Shown piece after piece: positions 20,851 through 31,533 of a stretch of 64,000 bases of DNA; position 1 is the first letter of the stretch, and each line of letters starts with the position of its first letter. The notes beneath the pieces are model-generated. The model did not search any database and was not told where the DNA came from. It saw only the letters and a program-made list of their open reading frames with translations. This stretch comes from Phytophthora colocasiae (Eukaryota; Oomycota; Peronosporomycetes; Peronosporales; Peronosporaceae): NCBI GenBank assembly GCA_018806915.1, contig JAGKQI010000022.1, positions 62,001 through 126,000 on the forward strand. The letters run 5' to 3'. Both the position numbers and the translations under genes were made by a program.

Positions 20851-21291
20851 TGGTGGTTACCCTGAGAAGGTTTCCTTGAGGCTCTTATCTGCGGCGCGGA
20901 GAAATCGAGAATGAGCGACACTTGTGCGTGCTCCTCGATCTCTCGCCGATTCTATCTATAGACTTACAACGGCATCGGGAAACTACGCTTTCCTCCTCTA
21001 CCTGACTAGCTCTGCTGTCCTGTATCCTCGGCAACCTTCAATGAATAACAGGTGCCAGACACCGTCGAAGCCAAAATTTCTGAGTGAGCGAGCGTTTGCA
21101 ATTTGTATGATGGGGTGTTGCTGTAATTCTTCAACAGGCTATATGACTTTCGTCCAGTCTGTGGCTTTGAGGCCAGGAAAGAATCGAGACCGTGATCCTT
21201 TAGGAGTGTTTTACAGCCACCGCCACCTAGAGATGGAGGTGTTGCACAGCTAACTCTCTTCGTAGCCCACCCGCTTCCGGATGAATTAGTT
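20851..21291. other. no gene seen
   Basis: 441 bases between the DIRS-like gag start and the pogo-like element. It may hold the 5' terminal repeat and leader of the DIRS-like element, but no repeat partner is present in the window. A small inverted match CACCTAGAGATGGAGGTG lies near 21225. Confidence 0.5.
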
Positions 21292-21293
21292 TA

Positions 21294-21321
21294 CCGAATT
21301 TCCTATCTAATAGGGCGCACC
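21294..21321 (+). repeat. left terminal inverted repeat of pogo-like element
   Basis: 28 bp beginning CCGAATTTCCTATCTAATAG and ending GCGCACC. Exact reverse complement of 22059-22086. Confidence 0.95.
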
Positions 21322-21482
21322 TGTCAAATCTCTAGATAGAGGCATTAGCCAATAGCGTGCCAATGTGCTGATAACAGGATAAATCTTTCTCAAAGGGCAC
21401 ACCGTAGAAAAGGTCCTAAATCTGGCTCTCCTGATGACTGCTGGACGGGAAGCATTGCCAAAATGGCCTCGAAGCTCCACCC

Positions 21483-21977
21483 GTGGGGCGCATCAGCATC
21501 AAGGGTGTCCGCAGCAAACCGTGCGGTGATCTGCGCGATAGCGTCACCAACAGCAAGAAGGCGCACATAATGGCGTATTACCACGAGCACGGCATGCACA
21601 AGACAATCAGAAAATTCTACGACAAACTGCAGACAACCCAGAAAAGGAGTAAAAAGCGCTTAATATACAAGTGGCTTAAGAAAGAGGACGAAATTGTTGG
21701 CGCAGTGGCAAGTGGTCGGGGGAGTTTGCAAAAAAAACGACCTATGGGGCTGTCAACTGTGCTGGAGGAGGAGGAGGAAGACATGATTGCACGCTGGGTG
21801 AGAGATCTCCGCCGAGAAGGAGTGCCTGTCTCGCCGTTCATGCTGCAATCGCAAGCCAAAGAGGTAGCCGAAGATGCTGGGATTGCTGTCGGCAGTTTTG
21901 CAGCATCACAACCTCGTTGGCAGATTAGAAGCTCTCGATGTAGCTGTAGACTTAGGTGTAGATTTCGCTCTTCTTGA
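21483..21977 (+). pseudogene. N-terminal fragment of a CENP-B/Tigger-type transposase
   Basis: 164 codons from ATG 21483. Residues about 28-60 (KKAHIMAYYHEHGMHKTIRK) form a first helix-turn-helix of Psq/pogo type. Residues about 95-135 (EEEEDMIARWVRDLRREG, VSPFMLQSQAKEVAEDAGI) match the CENP-B-type second helix-turn-helix that binds the terminal repeats. The protein then ends in an unrelated Cys/Arg-rich tail at the internal deletion, without the DDE nuclease. If expressed it could bind the ends and act as a repressor; that is inference only. Confidence 0.75.
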
Positions 21978-22058
21978 CTGAAAGCAATACATGATTGGCT
22001 GCACGTTCTATTCCTATGTAATTCAAATCCTTGCATGTTTTATTGAGCTAACAGTAAT

Positions 22059-22086
22059 GGTGCGCCCTATTAGATAGGAAATTCGG
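22059..22086 (-). repeat. right terminal inverted repeat of pogo-like element
   Basis: 28 bp, ending TAGATAGGAAATTCGG. Exact reverse complement of 21294-21321, with TA immediately outside. Confidence 0.95.
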
Positions 22087-22088
22087 TA

Positions 22089-22476
22089 ACCGCGAACGCT
22101 GAAAACTGGCTTCGCACCCACAGTTAGTGTGTCTCATAAGTAGATAGAGGTCTGACTGAAACAAAAATATAACTCGGGCTGAGATTTTCCCGCTCCTGTC
22201 TGCGAGACTATTTGAGTCCAGTTGTGGACTGGTGATCAGATTTGACAAGTACCTCTCCCTACTCTCCGGAGACCAGCAGTATTGAAAACCACAGCGTGTT
22301 GCACTACTAGGTCTGGCCAGTATCCTTTTTCGAAGGACGCAACTTCTCGTGGAACGTTGGACGAGTGACTCAGCTCCTTCGGTAGTTTTTTTCTCCCTCG
22401 TTCGGTCCACAAAGCGCCTATTCTAGGCACTGACCATCTGAAAGAGTTCCGTGGCCCGTCGCAACTCGAATTCCAA
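22089..22476. other. no gene seen; upstream region of the next gene
   Basis: 388 bases with no supported coding sequence, upstream of ATG 22477. It should contain the promoter of the plus-strand gene. No clear TATA or oomycete initiator-like core was identified with confidence. Confidence 0.4.
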
Positions 22477-24974
22477 ATGGTTCGAGTGGTGTCATGCCAG
22501 TTCTTGCGGTTGAGCTGCAGTGAAGAAGATCACCCACTGTTCCGCCGATACTACGCCCGGTAGGACTCTATCACTCCTTCTCCTGTCTCCGAGATGACGG
22601 TCTCACCGTCTTTTATTTCTACAGGAGCAACCGAGAACGTGGCGTCAAGGTGAGCTCTCACCACAATCTGTCTACTTTTTCTTAACAGAGTCTAAAACAA
22701 ATGCATTTTATTAGCTCCTGCGTTGCTTCCCGCATTGCTGTCCGGAACACGTCCAACGCTGCTACTGCGGCTCCTCCATCCACGTTCAAGTAACATTCGC
22801 GTCGGAGCTGCCTCCTGCTGTCCAAGCCAATCTCGTCGTGTGCGGTCGTTTTGAACCGTCACGTGTTGTTCCTCTATGGCCGACCAACCTAGCTGAGGTA
22901 CAGGGGTATGAAGGCGAAGAGGACGTGAATCTGGACCACTACCGTAAGATCCATCCTGGAGAGATCATCTCACTGCCCGAGGACGTTGTATTTGCTAAAA
23001 CTCGCAAGCCAAAGCCGTCGATGTGGGTTCGAGCCGACAGAGAAGGAGCGTCCAAACAGACATTCAAGGTGCTGGGTCTCTTTTCAGCTTATTAAGACAA
23101 AAGTGAGCATGTTTTAACTGTTTTGTTACGTGCAGAACGCCACGTTATACGTCCTCAACAACCACCGCTTCCCCAAGTGGCTCTACAGCTACGACAGCAG
23201 CGTCACCAGGACACAGAGAGAGATGACACATCACTTGGTCGTCTATGTCTGCCAGATCACAGGCTCCAGGTCTCAACAGGGAGAGGAGATTGACGCACTT
23301 GTCCTTGCGCGTCACGAGTCGCCCGCTTTTTCGCTCATTTCGTACCGGCGATCGGGCAACAACGCGAGTGACGCAGGCTGTGATCTCCCGGCGGTACGAG
23401 TCTCGTCCGGTAACCAGTTTACAGCCGTGACAGTTGACACTCCGTCGCCGTCTGAGGACATGGAGATCGATTCATATGCTTCGACTTCAACTGCTGCTCA
23501 ACGGCGGCGCATTGACACGAGACACTTTCAATGGACGGGAGCGAAAGCTGACGCGAATGTTGTTCAGCAGGAGAAGACGGTGGAAGCAGACGAATTCTTA
23601 TGGCAACAGGAGGCGGAGACTCGAGAGCCTGGTTTCCGTGAGAAGGCTCAGCACCTGCTCATTCTGTGGCGCTTTCTACAGCACGTTTCGCTCCGGGATC
23701 TTCATCTTAGCTCAAGCTCAGTGGCGACGTACATCCATCCGCACTGGTTGCGAGCTGCTGCAGTTCTTCGACGACCTCCAGCACATTTTCCTCACAATTG
23801 AGAGTATATTGGCCTCGTTTTGAGCAACGTCTTTGAAAATGAGTCAGCAAGTGAATCTTCGACCTACGCTGATCGAAATCAAGCTGACCATACGGACAGC
23901 TGGACGTCTCTTTTGAGCGCAGTAGCGTCTCGATCGATCCAGTATTATTTACGCCATGCTTGTCAGCTCCAAAGTGGCGCCATGAACATAAATTCCATGC
24001 GCAAGCGATTTATTTCGCTTGTTCTAAGACTTTACGACAGTCTCAACGATATGTTGGGAGCGTGTGGACAGATGCCGTCTCTCGAGACGCTTATGGACGA
24101 TATTTTATCAGTAATTTACGGCCAGACAAGCTTTCGTGTCCTCCGAGACGAAGTGTCCTCTTTTCTTCTGGACCGCGAGACACCAAGTTCGCTCTTCCAG
24201 GAACTAAACGAAGCCTTTCGAGTCTTTATGGCGCAGTCACAGGAGTCTAATGTGGCGCAACAACGGCAAAGGAAGCAGCTTTTGACTGATAAAACATTGC
24301 ATAACGCATGGAGTCGTCGGTGGCTTCTGGACCCTGGATCGGTGCATTTCATCGCTCTCGACAGCTTTTCAAAGCGAGATGCTCGGCAGGATTCGAGTCT
24401 GGTGGCTGTGGCTCAGCTCGTCCAGGAATTTGGCTGTGTGGACATGACTGTAAATCAAGAGGAAGCCATCTGTATGTCGCTACAAGCAGCTCTGACTCTT
24501 GGTGGAGGTATGACAGCACCTATGGAGCTCGTACTGGACGGGCGGATGCGTACGTTCCGAGTGCTGCCGAGTGGCAGATCGTCTGTGGTTGCCACGGCCG
24601 ATGGGTGGTCACTTGGAGACTATGAGGCTTCGCTTTCTGAGGACGGAAATTGTCTGAGCGTCCACTTCTTTGCTTTCATAGAGGAGAGTCCGCGTGTTAA
24701 CCGGTCAGCTGGACGGGAGAGTCTGGAAACAAAGATCCGTCGAGTTACGATCTCCCTCACGCTAGAGCAAGCGTCTCAACAGGAAGTGGGAGGCTCCGAC
24801 TGTTTTACTATTGTGCATGGGACTGTGTATGGCTCGACTTTCAGTCGCTTTGACGGACTTGGTCGTGTTAAACCGAAGTTAGGAACCATGACGAGTGGAG
24901 GTCGAAGTGCTGTGTGGAATGAGGTGAAGTGGGATCCGTTGTTTGAAGTACAAGCAGGTTATGTCGCTCTCTAA
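22477..24974 (+). pseudogene. oomycete paralogue-pair gene 1, four exons, one in-frame TGA
   Basis: Function not recognised. Exons 22477-22559, 22625-22649, 22715-23068 and 23136-24974, all with GT-AG introns; the boundaries are confirmed by the identical structure in the convergent paralogue (exons 1 and 2 have the same 83 and 25 nt). Start at ATG 22477 (MVRVVSCQFLRLSCSEEDHP). Residues about 37-52 read LLRCFPHCCPEHVQRC, then YCG; the Cys/His spacing suggests a metal site. Next come FEPSRVVPLWP, HPGEIISLPE, NHRFPKWLYSYDSSVTRTQR and MTHHLVVYV. The C-terminal half is helical, then beta-rich (VLDGRMRTFRVLPSG, FTIVHGTVYGSTF). The frame is open for about 766 codons except for TGA at 23799-23801 (about codon 376), where the paralogue reads on. 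Either a nonsense mutation or a sequence error. Confidence 0.7.
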
Positions 24975-25253
24975 AATATATTTGAAGTATATCGCTCGCT
25001 CATGAGTTAACTAATTGAAGTGTATTGGCTCGCATCTTGCGTCCACTTGAGTTGAACAGTTAAGCGAACGAACGTTTTAACATTGATGACCTGGCGCTGG
25101 AAATGGAAAGGCCAAGTTGCAGCTGTTCGTGGGGTCATGACGTTTATGTGGACCTCGAACGCATCAAGTTGAAGGACTGCAGTCCATTCCTGCATTTCTG
25201 TTATATTTGAGCGTCCATGCGCTTCCTATCACTATTTTCTCATTTCAAACTAT
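24975..25253. other. intergenic gap between two convergent paralogues
   Basis: 279 bases, AT-rich at the left end. It should hold both polyadenylation regions. No gene or structured element seen. Confidence 0.5.
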
Positions 25254-27896
25254 TCAAAGACGCTGCAAAGCAATGAATCCTGCCCATTTGGCCTGCTTCC
25301 AGATCTCAGAGCGGTCCAAACTCGAATCTGAGAGCGTCAACCTTTCCGTTTGCTCATCTGTACAGTAAAATGTCGATCCGTACACAACTCCGTGCACAAA
25401 AGTGAAGACATCACTCGATCTCGGGTCTTCGTCGTTGTTGAATTCTTCTTCCAGCTTCATTGACATGCTAATTCGGCGTAGAGGGATGTGGCCGCTGCGT
25501 CTCAGTCCTCGGATACGGTCGCCATGATTCATTTGAGCTTCAGAGAAGCCAACAAAGTGAATTGAAACCGAACGACAGTCCTCGGAAAGCCGAGTATTCG
25601 CTGGCAGTCCACCCTCCAATTGTTGATGAAATGCCACTAGGAAGCACATTCAACGCTCGAAATTTCCCATCTAGCTCCAATGTCATAGGAACAGCAACTG
25701 AACCGTCTAAAATCGATAGCACAGAGCGTATCGACATGCACGCCGTATGCTCTTCAATAGCGACGTCGAAACAGCCGAACTCGTAGACAAACTGTGCCAT
25801 GTCCAACAGATTTAGGTCCTCCACATTTTTATTTTCGCCCGAAGAAACGTCAACCAGTTGCAACGAACCAGGCTCCAGCAGCCACCGCTGGTTCCACAAC
25901 CTGCTACTCTCCTTGTGTCTGAGCTCGAAAAGCTGCTGTCTCCAGTGACTTGGCGCAAGTTCCGCCTTACGCCTAACAGCTGACAACACTAAAGCGTAGT
26001 CACTCAACGCACCAGACAAAGTCTGGTGGTCCAACAACAAGGCTGATAATTCCGCCTTCTTCTCTGCAAAATGAGGTTGAGTGTACACAATGGACAGCAC
26101 CTCATCAACGAGTTGGCCCACCGAAGCCACTTGGTTTTCAAAAGGCGCTGGTCGCATTTCTCTTGAAATTTCCCGTAGAACATCACTGAAGGTATCGTAC
26201 ACGTGTGAGACCAGCAGCACGAATTCCTCCTGAACGTGCGTTTCACCCATTGCGCTACATGCAGAACGCACACGTTCCTGCACAGAACGGAGCGAAAATA
26301 GTCGCAGAAAGAGATACGCTGTCACTCGAAGCACAACTCTCTCTCGATCTGAAGATGCTGTAGCTGTAGCTGCTGCTTCGTGATTCTGTTGCACGACGAA
26401 CGTGCTGCTGAATAACCCGCTCAGGAACGAGGACGTCACGCCTTGGATATTTCCACAGCTGGTCGAAGCCGCTGCTCGAAGCACGGACGCTGCACGTAAC
26501 CAGTGCGGACGCACGTGCTCATCGACAACGTCGGGTCCGAATCCGAGGTCACGTAATGAGACATTATGAAGGAAACGCCACAAAATGAGCAATTGCTGGC
26601 CCTTCTCTCGGAATCCACACTCACGTGCGGTCCGACCTCGCTGCCATGATGACTTATCTTGAGCTAAGTCATCGGATCGTTCTGTCCACTCATAAGAATC
26701 GAGGCGTAAACTGCGTGATTTTGCGTCTTTTGTCTCTTCATGATGCAGTTTCTGCTGGAGAAAACCTGCCGGAGGCACATTCTGCGTGTCACGTGCACTG
26801 AGGCGTTTGTTTTCGTACGGAAACGGTTCTTGCCATTCGGGAGAATCAATTTCCATGCCATTTGACGTCGCTGGAATTTCGTGAGGCAAATCTCCAGGTA
26901 GAGCAGCGAAATTACCATCATTGGCCACTTCAAGTCCTGGGAGATCGCATCCTGCGTCGCGGGCATTGATCCCCGAGCGCCGGTACGAAATGAGCGAGAA
27001 CCCAGGCGACTCGTAACGTGCGAGAACTGCTGCGTTGACGTGACCAGGGTCAGATCTGGAACCTGTGAGCTGAAAGACGTAGACCACCAAGTGGTGCGTC
27101 ATCTCGCGTTGCGTTCTGGTGACGCTGCTGTCGTAACTGTACGCCCACTTGGGGAACCGATGGTTGTTGAGTACGTACAGCACCGCGTTCTTCACGAACA
27201 GGTTCAGTCGGAAGATACATGAAGCAAATTAACTCTTACGTCAAAACTCATTGAACAAACAACTGAAGTGTCAAACCTTTGTCGTCTGCTTGGACTCCCC
27301 CTCTCGGTCTCCTCGTATCCACCCCACCTGCTTGGCCTTCCTGTTTCCCGAAGGCAGGAGAGTGGCTGGTATCGATACTACTTCTCCTGGATGCAGTTTG
27401 CGCTCGTTGTTGTTCTCATTATCGTCCTCCTGGAACCGCTGAACGTCCACCAAGTTGGCTGGCCAGAGTGGCACCACTCTCGACGGCTCGAAGCGAGCGC
27501 ACACGACCACATTGCCTCGATCTGCAGCAGGAAGCTCCTCCGCGAAGGTCACCAGCACGTGGATGGAGGAGCCGCAGTAGCAGCGTTGGACGTGTTCGGG
27601 ACAGCAATGTGGGAAACAGCGTAGGAGCTGGAAGGATTAGAAAGAGAGACTGTTATTTCTTGGCTGGCGAAACGAAAGCCTTTGGACAGTCAGTACCTTG
27701 ACGCCGCGTTCCCTGTTACTCCTGAATACTCAACGTCGTAGGAGGGCCAACGTGTTCAGTTCGATTGTGAGTCCACCGCTTGGACAAAATGGCTCAATGT
27801 GGACGCGTCGTACCTGGCGTAGTAGCGACGGAAGAGCGGATGGTCGTCTTCACTGCAGCTGATGCGTAAGAAGCGGCAAGCCGTGACTCGAACCAT
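25254..27896 (-). pseudogene. oomycete paralogue-pair gene 2, four exons, one frameshift
   Basis: Convergent paralogue of the plus-strand gene. Minus-strand exons 27896-27814, 27721-27697, 27627-27277 and 27189-25254, joined by GT-AG introns. It starts MVRVTACRFLRISCSEDDHP and shares the Cys/His cluster CFPHCCPEHVQRCYCG, FEPSRVVPLWPANL, NHRFPKWAYSYDSSVTRTQR and the tail HGVVYGSTF. The middle region (about residues 200-330) is longer and more diverged than in gene 1. The frame is open from exon 1 to about 25590, where one missing base shifts it after GWTASEYS; the correct continuation (LSEDCRSVSIHFVGF) is in the next frame and runs to the stop at 25254. No signal peptide or membrane span seen. 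Unknown function. Confidence 0.7.
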
Positions 27897-29136
27897 GGGG
27901 AGTCTTACGTGGTGTTGCGGACCTGTATTTGCTGTCCTTTGACTGGTTTAATCAGGACAAAATCTGGATGAATTTTGTGCTCGTAGGGGACAGAGTGAAG
28001 GAGAAGTCACGACGAGATGAGATTCCTCCGGGGGACGCTTACGCGGAAAAACTGCCATCAGGTCCCACTTGCCTCTAAAAGGCTGCACAAGGAGCTCTAT
28101 AGGTGGCATATCGGTCGGAAGATGCCGTTGGCTCAGCGACCTGCTGGCCTGCAAAGTGCGAGTTCGGCACTCGCTCTAAAAGTCATTGGCTAATTTTGTT
28201 TCAATTGCTGGTTGTATGTAGTGACATCGCTTGTATAGTACTATTTGTTGAGGCAGAATACAGGAAAATTACACGTGCTATGCACCGAAAGAGCACCTCG
28301 ACTTCTTTGGTATATGCAACAGCTCAGCTCTCTACCGGACACTCCAGTACTCTCCACTGGAGAAGTCTCCAGTAGGGAACAAACTGCTGGGCTGTAGCGC
28401 TCATCTGGACTGCAACCTCCTGTTTGTCTCGTTACCAACTTGCTCCTTTCTCAGTGCAGATGCAAACATTTTTCTTCACGAGAAGGAAGCACCTCGGTGA
28501 CATGCAAGACTGTCCGTTTAACCTTTTATTAGCAGTGAGCCGTTGTTTCTTCCGTCGAATCACTGAATAACTTATGACGCGTATACTGTCGTGAGTTTCA
28601 ACGCCCAAGTCGCGGTTAGGAGCAAAGGGCTTCGTAGAGGAATTGCACGGTCGTGGTCTTTGCCGGACACAAACTGTTTCGCAATAAAATTATTGCAATT
28701 TCCCACTTATTGAGAATGACATACAATTGACACAATTTGATTGCGTCAATATCAACATAATTATCACTACTTTATTAGGCGTACGTAACACGGTTACAAT
28801 GAACTGAATGGAAACAAAATGCACGTAGATAAATCGACCCACTCTCACTACGCAACACTTATTAGAGTCAACTATCCGCCGACATGTAGCGCAACAGTCA
28901 TAGTTGTCTCTGGGTGAGTGAATTTTTCGGATAAATAAAACATATGGACTTTGGTCTGTTACGTACAATCTGACTCGATTAAGTTCGAAATTGAAAGAAG
29001 GTAACAACGGTTGGTTCTAAAGGCTTCGTTTGGCTGATGCAACACGAGTACGAACGACAGTGTATTTCTACTCTGTCAGATTTAATTTCGTCGCAGATCA
29101 CTCTCTGAATCCAAGTTTTCCTCGCTACACTCAATC
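27897..29136. other. about 1.2 kb without a supported gene
   Basis: Contains the upstream region of the minus-strand paralogue (27897 onward) and, from about 28500, AT-rich sequence leading to the hAT-type gene. Short frames here (for example 28690-29007 minus) show no protein-like composition or recognised motif. Confidence 0.5.
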
Positions 29137-30019
29137 ATGGCATCCAGCAAGGACACTCCAGCTTCGCCTCCTCAACTCCAGCACAATTCTCCCGCTTCAT
29201 CCACTCTTCGTCCCGGTCGCAAGCTTGATGCTGCGTGAAATAAGGTCGACATTGACCCACAGGGAGGCGTATGGTGCAAGAAATGCAAGGCGCTGCTTCA
29301 AACTACCGGCCGCAACCACGTTGAGCGCATCAAGCACCACCTGGCAAAGCGTTGCACCGCTAAAAGAACCACTACCCTGATTACGGACACGTATCGACCC
29401 CGAATTAAGTCCGAGCGGACCAAGAAGTTTCAAGAACAGTTGGCGTGGTGGGTGTACCGCACTGGGATGGCCTTCTACAAGACCGGTCACAGCAGCTTAT
29501 TGGATGCCCTGCGACTGATAAATCCTGGTGTTGAAGTGCCAAGTGCTGACTAGCTGTCAACGACACTACTGGATAAGGCGTACACGAAGTCACTGAGAGC
29601 CATTGAAAAATCTCTCTCAGGAAAAGTGGCTACGCTCATTACGGACGCTTGGACGGATATTAACGGCCAACCTGCGATGAATTACGTGGTCGTGTGCGGT
29701 GAAAACACCCACTCTCTGGAGTCCGTGTACACTGGTGCACAAGCACATGATGCCGAGTATCTTGCCATTGACATTGAACGTGTCATCACCAAGTACTCCT
29801 TTCACAAAATTGTTGCTGTGGTAACGGACAACACGCGTGTCAATCAAGCGACCTGGAAAGCCCTTAAAGCCAAGTTTCCCAAGACCTTCTTTCACGGGTG
29901 CGTATGCCACACGATGCATCTTTTGGTGAAAAACATCGTGGTGAAGCTCAAGTGGGTCTCAACGCTTCACGATGGGTGCAAGCAGCTGGTTGCGTTTTTC
30001 AGGAACCATCACAAGATGT
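29137..30019 (+). pseudogene. BED/hAT-type transposase-like gene, 5' half
   Basis: ATG 29137 (MASSKDTPASPPQLQHN). A BED zinc finger follows (WCKKCKALLQTTGRNHVERI, then KHHLAKRC), then the DUF659/hAT-like region with VATLITDAWTDINGQPAMNY, VVTDNTRVNQATW and FFHGCVCHTMHLLVKNI. One frame is open except for two stops: TGA at about 29236 where Trp is expected (DAA-W-NKV), and TAG at about 29551 where Gln is likely (SAD-Q-LSTT). Both are G:C to A:T transitions. At 30019 the gene is interrupted by a 21.55-kb LTR element; the rest is at 51570. Joined without the element and one ATGT copy, the frame reads HKMWTSLSEQ. Confidence 0.8.
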
Positions 30020-31407
30020 TGTGGTGGAGCGGATCTGGCCAAAATCTGGTTGAGGCCGATCGCGATCGCCACTTGCGCCCAGACACCGACTAACGGAGGG
30101 GTCCCCGATGATCCGTGATCTTGTTGAGTGTAGTGTTCACCTTGTGTACCCGTCGGTAGGCGGGTTACGCTCTTCCAGGTAACTTCTGAAGATGTCTTGG
30201 GACGAGAAGAATGTCTTGGGTGACGCAGTGGTAGTGAGATAGCGTGGGAATACTTCACTCTACCTCGAAGGGGTTGATCCGGGTCACAGGCGAGTTCTCG
30301 AGCCTTGATCCGGTCGCCTGGTCTTCGATCCAGGTCTTCCAAAGGTCCAATGTTGGGGATCTGATCCCTTCCTTTACGATGCTTGCCGCTTCCTATAGCG
30401 GGTGTCTTGATGGGTTGAGAGTCGACGAGATCGTCAGGCCAAGCAGCCAATTCCTTCCGATCCGTAGTTCGCACGTAAAGGATAGATCACTAGATAGGGT
30501 AAAACTGGCCAATGTATTATCCAGAATTAACCTCTATGCTAGATCTCTTCTCCTTACCTTCTTGATGCTGGTGGGCCAATGTTATTCCCGGTTCCAGTCT
30601 TGGATGAAGGCACTTGTGAGGTCCAGAGCAAATTCGATTCTGTTTATGATTATTCCTATGTCTACTAGTCCCATCCTCATCCGCTATCCTACGATTACCT
30701 GACATCCGGCTACACAGCTGCCCCTCCGATCTTCGATCTCGATCTCACCTAACCCCTGATCGCGATCTCGATCTACCGATCTACCGATCTGCCGATCTGT
30801 CGATCTGTCGATCTGCTGATCTGTCGATCTGTCGATCTGCCGATCTCGATCAGCCGATCTGTCGATCTGTCGATCAACCATCTCGATCATCGATCTTGGT
30901 CCACCGTCTTGAACACTGATCTCGATCAGCAACCTTCATACTTGATCTCGCGTGCCTGTGTCGTCGACATACCAGATCTTGATCTTCCTGGACTTGACCA
31001 CCGCTCCCCATGCGACCAACGCTGCCATCATGCCCCCTCGGCAGCATCTCACGGTTATGTTGTCACCGGCCCACCATAGATCGCACCGGTCCCGACCCTC
31101 TGCTGCCTTGATCTCCTTCTCATGCGGCCTCAGGCAAGGCGCCCTTTTCTCCTCCGACCCTAAGCCGCTACGCGGGACCGTACGGCGGTTTCTCCAATCA
31201 CTTAGTCTCACTCGACCAAGACGCCATCCATTCATCGCTGGCGAGATCGAGACGAACATCGATCTGGATCCATTCGTCAGCCATCGTTCGCGCAATCTGG
31301 GGTCATCAACTGACATCTTGCTTCGCCAGAGGCCCCTGTCGCTTGATCCGACTCTCTCTGGGCCTGACGTTGCCTTTTCTCGGATTTCTTATTCGCGCTT
31401 CACCACA
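30020..31407 (-). repeat. 3' LTR of the 21.5-kb element
   Basis: 1388 bp. Ends TGTGGTGGAGCG and CGCTTCACCACA are inverted matches. The left flank is ATGT. A G-rich stretch on the minus strand (GGCTGGGGGCGGA, 31408-31420) immediately precedes it and fits a polypurine tract. Its first about 100 bases (30020-30130) differ from the other LTR more than the rest does. Confidence 0.9.
30762..30874. repeat. simple repeat CGATCTGT in LTR
   Basis: About a dozen imperfect 8-9-bp units (CGATCTGT, CGATCTGC, CGATCTAC). The same array occurs at 50924-51036 in the other LTR. All units contain GATC. Confidence 0.85.
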
Positions 31408-31533
31408 TCCGCCCCCAGCCTGCAAGTTGGTCCGTCTCGGTCCACTTCAGGTCTCATTCTCCAATCTTCAGCCCAAGGCACAAGTCACCCCGACAACACT
31501 TCGACCACCATCAACGGATCCCTTCCAGTCTCC

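Larger units (their letters stand above)
21292..22088 (+). mobile_element. pogo/Tigger-like DNA transposon, internally deleted
   Basis: A 793-bp element (21294-22086) with perfect 28-bp terminal inverted repeats, flanked on both sides by TA (21292-21293 and 22087-22088). TA duplication is the hallmark of the Tc1/mariner/pogo superfamily. It encodes only the DNA-binding half of a transposase; the DDE domain is missing, so it could move only with help from a full-length relative. The repeats are unmutated, which suggests recent mobility. Confidence 0.9.

Noticed and set aside
23799..23801. Selenocysteine or readthrough at the TGA in the paralogue gene
   Set aside because: The paralogue has no Cys or selenocysteine at this place and no recoding element was seen; nonsense change or sequence error is simpler.
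28690..29007. 105-codon minus-strand frame as a gene
   Set aside because: AT-rich region, no motif, no homologue in the window, no intron or start context to support it.
30762..30874. CRISPR-like or regulatory satellite from the CGATCTGT array
   Set aside because: Units are 8-9 bp without spacers and lie inside an LTR of a eukaryotic element.
30684..30932. Asp/Arg/Gln-rich 82-codon frame as a repeat protein
   Set aside because: It is the translation of the GATCTGT array inside the LTR and appears identically in both LTRs.
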